Assembly (NCBI RefSeq): GCF_003003235.1
Contig: NZ_PVUE01000008.1
Coordinates: forward strand, 124,001-188,000
Source of the DNA: Antricoccus suffuscus
Lineage (GTDB): Bacteria; Actinomycetota; Actinomycetes; Mycobacteriales; Antricoccaceae
Direction: 5' to 3'
Length of the DNA stretch: 64,000 bases
Part shown: piece after piece, positions 62,037 through 64,000 of the stretch
Layout of the letters: each line of letters starts with the position of its first letter
Position numbering within the stretch: position 1 is the first letter of the stretch
The notes under the pieces: generated by a model
What the model saw: the letters and a program-made list of their open reading frames with translations, nothing else
The model's database searches: none
Told to the model about the DNA's origin: nothing
Position numbers and translations under genes: made by a program

Positions 62037-62407
62037 CCGCGATCGCCGCGCTCGCGGATAAGTTCTTCGAGGCGATCAAGACCGGCGACCTCGCGGTCCT
62101 AGACGAGCTCTACAGTCCGGACGTATCCGTTTGGCACAACTACGACGAAGTCAATCAAAACCGCGAAGAGAGCAAGCGCACGCTGTCATGGCTGAACAGG
62201 AAGGCGGGCCCACTGCGGTACGTCGACATCCGCCGTGTAGTGCTCGAGGACGGGTTTGTCCAGCAACACGTAGTCGAGCTGGGCGGGATCGCCGAAGGCC
62301 TGCGGATGCCGGCAATGTTGCGTGTCTACTGTGACGGCCGCCAGATCCACCGGATCGAAGAGTATGTGGATCCCGGACCGCTCAACGCGAAGCTGGCGGC
62401 ACGCTAG
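62033..62407 (+). CDS. SnoaL/NTF2-like small protein in the ligase operon
   Basis: A 124-residue NTF2-fold protein with the typical start ALADKFFEAIKTGDLAVLDELYSPDVSVWHNYDE and strand-rich C-terminal half ending in IHRIEEYVDPG. The GTG at 62033 overlaps the SMP-30-like stop, so it is translationally coupled. In catabolic operons such proteins often serve as small isomerases, dehydratases or binding proteins; the activity cannot be told from the sequence. Confidence 0.85.
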   Translation: MTAIAALADKFFEAIKTGDLAVLDELYSPDVSVWHNYDEVNQNREESKRTLSWLNRKAGPLRYVDIRRVVLEDGFVQQHVVELGGIAEGLRMPAMLRVYCDGRQIHRIEEYVDPGPLNAKLAAR

Positions 62408-62410
62408 GGA

Positions 62411-63124
62411 GTGGCTACCAACCGAGGCAATACGCAGTCGGCGTACGCCCAGATCCGCCGGGCGATTGTTGAGGGACGCTACAAGCCAGGTCAGCGGCTG
62501 ATAGAGCAGCGGATCGCCGAGGAGTTCGAGCTGTCCCGCACGCCCGTCCGTGAATCGCTGCGCAGACTCGAAGCCGAAGGACTCGTTGTCAGCATTCCGA
62601 ACCGCGGCTCGGTTGTGCGGTCGGTGTCGATCGAAGAGATTTCAGACCTGTATGGGCTGCGCGCGCGGCTCGAGGCGTACGCCGCTGAGCTCGCCGCCGA
62701 ACGGTTTGAAGATGAGCATCTGAGCCGTATGGACGAAGGGATCTCGCGGTTCGGCAAGGCATTGAAGTCCTTGCGAGGCGCCGATCTCGCAGGTCTTCGC
62801 GTGCTGAACGAGGCCAATAGCCAGATCCACGGCGCGATCATGGACGCCGCGCGAAATGACCGTCTGGCGCAGCTGCTGGCCCGCACTGTCGATGTTCCGC
62901 TGGTATTTCAGGCATTTCGCCAGTTCCAAGGAGGGCAGCGGGCGCGCTCACACCTGTTTCATCAACTGATCCGGGATGCGATCAGTGGGCGTGATGGACC
63001 GCGGGCGGCGGCACTCATGACCGAACATGTGCTGCAGGGTCGAGATGTGTTGCTTGCGCACCTCAATGACAATCCTGATGTGGTCGACGACATCTTCGGC
63101 GATTACACGCTCGGGGATTCCTGA
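62411..63124 (+). CDS. GntR-family regulator (FCD/FadR type)
   Basis: A 237-residue regulator with an N-terminal winged helix (residues 1-75; SAYAQIRRAIVEGRYKPGQR, FELSRTPVRESLRRLEAEGLV) and a C-terminal all-helical FCD ligand domain (about 85-220) carrying His residues suited to metal binding (IHGAIM, FHQLIRDAI, EH near 206). The GTG start at 62411 lies 3 bases after the previous stop. As the last gene of the ligase operon it may control that operon, responding to the imported acid or its CoA ester. It could bind the TGANC-N4-GNTCA sites, but this is a guess. Confidence 0.9.
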   Translation: MATNRGNTQSAYAQIRRAIVEGRYKPGQRLIEQRIAEEFELSRTPVRESLRRLEAEGLVVSIPNRGSVVRSVSIEEISDLYGLRARLEAYAAELAAERFEDEHLSRMDEGISRFGKALKSLRGADLAGLRVLNEANSQIHGAIMDAARNDRLAQLLARTVDVPLVFQAFRQFQGGQRARSHLFHQLIRDAISGRDGPRAAALMTEHVLQGRDVLLAHLNDNPDVVDDIFGDYTLGDS

Positions 63125-63135
63125 CAGCTCGCCGG

Positions 63136-63771
63136 TCACGCGATCCCGAGTGCGCCGATCGTCAGCTCGTTGAGGGTGTGCAGAACCTCGTTGTCGTCGA
63201 TGTCCTCGCCGACCACGAACTGCAGGGTGAGAGTTCGATCGACCATCGAGGCGATCGCGAACGCCGCGATCCAGGGATCGATTTTGGTGCTAACCAAGCC
63301 TTGCTCCTGCCAGTGCTCGATTGCAGCGGAGCTTCGCGCGGCGTTGATCCGGCGATGGCCGTTGCGCAGTTCTCGGAAATCCGGATCGATCTGCTCCACT
63401 TGCTCGATGATCGCCATCAGCGCTGCGTTACGTTTGTAGTTTTCGTAGTAGATCCGGTTGGAGCGCTCCAGCCGCTCGCGTGGGCTCTTCGCCGGGTCCT
63501 GATGCTCGGCGGCCGGGTCTTCGCGAAACATCTCCTCGAATAGCTCGGAAGCGACCTCCATAAAGATCGCTTCCTTAGAAGGAAAGTGCGAGTAGAACGT
63601 CCCGTAGGCCACCTTTGCCGCGCGGGCGATCGAGGCGATCCGCGCATTGATGAACCCCTCTGTTTCGAACACCTCGCGCGCGGCCGACACCAACCGCGCG
63701 CGTGTCTTCGCACCGCGTTCGGTGACCGGTGGGGTCGGGGTGTTCTTACGTGCCGGACGCCCTCTGGGCAT
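63136..63771 (-). CDS. TetR-family transcriptional regulator
   Basis: A 211-residue regulator. A basic N-terminus (PRGRPARK) precedes the TetR helix-turn-helix (about 24-70: RLVSAAREVFETEGFINARIASIARAAK then VAYGTFYSHFPSKEAIF). The C-terminal part is the ligand-binding all-helical domain. The ATG at 63771 follows AAAGGAG. It diverges from the VOC-family gene, and the 18-base palindrome at 63866-63883 in the shared gap is a likely operator for itself and that gene. It converges with the GntR gene, 11 bases away. Confidence 0.92.
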   Translation of the reverse strand: MPRGRPARKNTPTPPVTERGAKTRARLVSAAREVFETEGFINARIASIARAAKVAYGTFYSHFPSKEAIFMEVASELFEEMFREDPAAEHQDPAKSPRERLERSNRIYYENYKRNAALMAIIEQVEQIDPDFRELRNGHRRINAARSSAAIEHWQEQGLVSTKIDPWIAAFAIASMVDRTLTLQFVVGEDIDDNEVLHTLNELTIGALGIA

Positions 63772-63865
63772 GTACTGGTGCTCCTTTGCTGCGCCGTGGA
63801 ATCGCGCATTCGCTAGACCTTGCCTCGTCACGGTGTTGCTGTCATAGTAGAGGTACCAAACCTGA

Positions 63866-63883
63866 TATGACTGTCAAGTCATA
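63866..63883. promoter_or_regulatory. Putative TetR operator
   Basis: Perfect 7-base arms TATGACT and AGTCATA are separated by 4 bases. It lies in the divergent gap between the TetR gene and the VOC-family gene, 24 bases before the ATG of the latter, a position suited to repression of both. Confidence 0.6.
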
Positions 63884-63907
63884 AATTCGTCCTGGAGGGA
63901 ACAACAG

Positions 63908-64000
63908 ATGAGTACCGAGGAAAAGGACTTCGCGGTCAATGGCATCAACCATCTCGCTCTGGTGTGCTCTAACATGCAGCGCACTGTCGAGTTCTACTCC
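63908..64000 (+). CDS. VOC-family (glyoxalase/dioxygenase-type) protein, 5' end only
   Basis: Only the first 31 residues are inside the window. They read FAVNGINHLALVCSNMQRTVEFYS, the typical first beta-alpha module of vicinal-oxygen-chelate proteins, with the metal-binding His in NHLAL. The ATG at 63908 follows GGAGGGA. Members include glyoxalases and extradiol dioxygenases; the exact function cannot be told. It is probably controlled by the divergent TetR regulator. Confidence 0.85.
   Translation, partial: MSTEEKDFAVNGINHLALVCSNMQRTVEFYS

Noticed and set aside
1-64000. tRNA, rRNA, CRISPR arrays, insertion sequences or prophage genes
   Set aside because: No transposase, integrase, direct-repeat/spacer pattern or cloverleaf sequence was noticed on either strand while reading.

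Overview
The window is a compact, high-GC chromosome segment with GTG/TTG starts, many ATGA/TGATG gene overlaps and no intergenic gap above 300 bases (the longest is about 268 bases, 54343-54610). A complete ESX-type (type VII) secretion locus with mycosin, EccB, EccC, EccD, an EccE-like protein and a CbxX-type ATPase, together with a 10-methyl fatty acid gene pair and fatty-acid/CoA catabolic genes, points to an actinobacterium. No PE/PPE or recognisable EspG gene is present, so it is probably not Mycobacterium itself; a soil or rock-dwelling relative (for example in or near Geodermatophilales) is a guess. No tRNA, rRNA, CRISPR array or insertion sequence was seen.

Layout. 1-3299: the 3' end of an acyl-CoA carboxylase beta subunit, an HSL-type esterase, a YnfA-like membrane protein and an MFS transporter. 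3341-6100: four tandem, translationally coupled paralogues of unknown function. 6113-36841: the type VII region. Reading leftwards, a YbaB-like protein, an EspC-like small protein and a giant 3336-residue multidomain effector form one operon (16935 to 6113). mycP (17164-18507) faces a second leftward operon, eccD-eccB-esx-esx (22292 to 18583). eccC starts a rightward operon with two secreted-type proteins, an EccE-like protein and a conserved partner (22419-31583). Accessory genes follow: an SseB-like pair, a beta-helix/AAA ATPase fusion, an EspI-like MinD ATPase and a zinc-ribbon protein.

37006-50537 is housekeeping and lipid metabolism: acyl-CoA dehydrogenase, CaiB-type CoA transferase, a UPF0104-type membrane protein, a zwf-gnd-pgi sugar-phosphate cluster, an M23 peptidase with an apparent frameshift, and a leftward operon of acyl-CoA ligase, quinone-oxidoreductase-like and short-chain dehydrogenases. 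50623-53351 is the tmsA-tmsB pair for 10-methyl branched fatty acids. 54611-63124 is a branched-chain-amino-acid-type (Liv) ABC transporter followed by an acyl-CoA ligase, an SMP-30-like hydrolase, a SnoaL-like protein and a GntR regulator: probably import and activation of one organic acid. A TetR regulator diverges from a VOC-family gene cut by the window end.

The most novel parts are the four-paralogue array lying tail to tail with the giant effector, the effector itself with exact 96-bp internal repeats and several internal enzyme-like domains, the beta-helix/AAA fusion, and a repeated operator-like dyad (TGANC-N4-GNTCA) shared by the fatty acyl-CoA ligase promoter and the Liv operon promoter.
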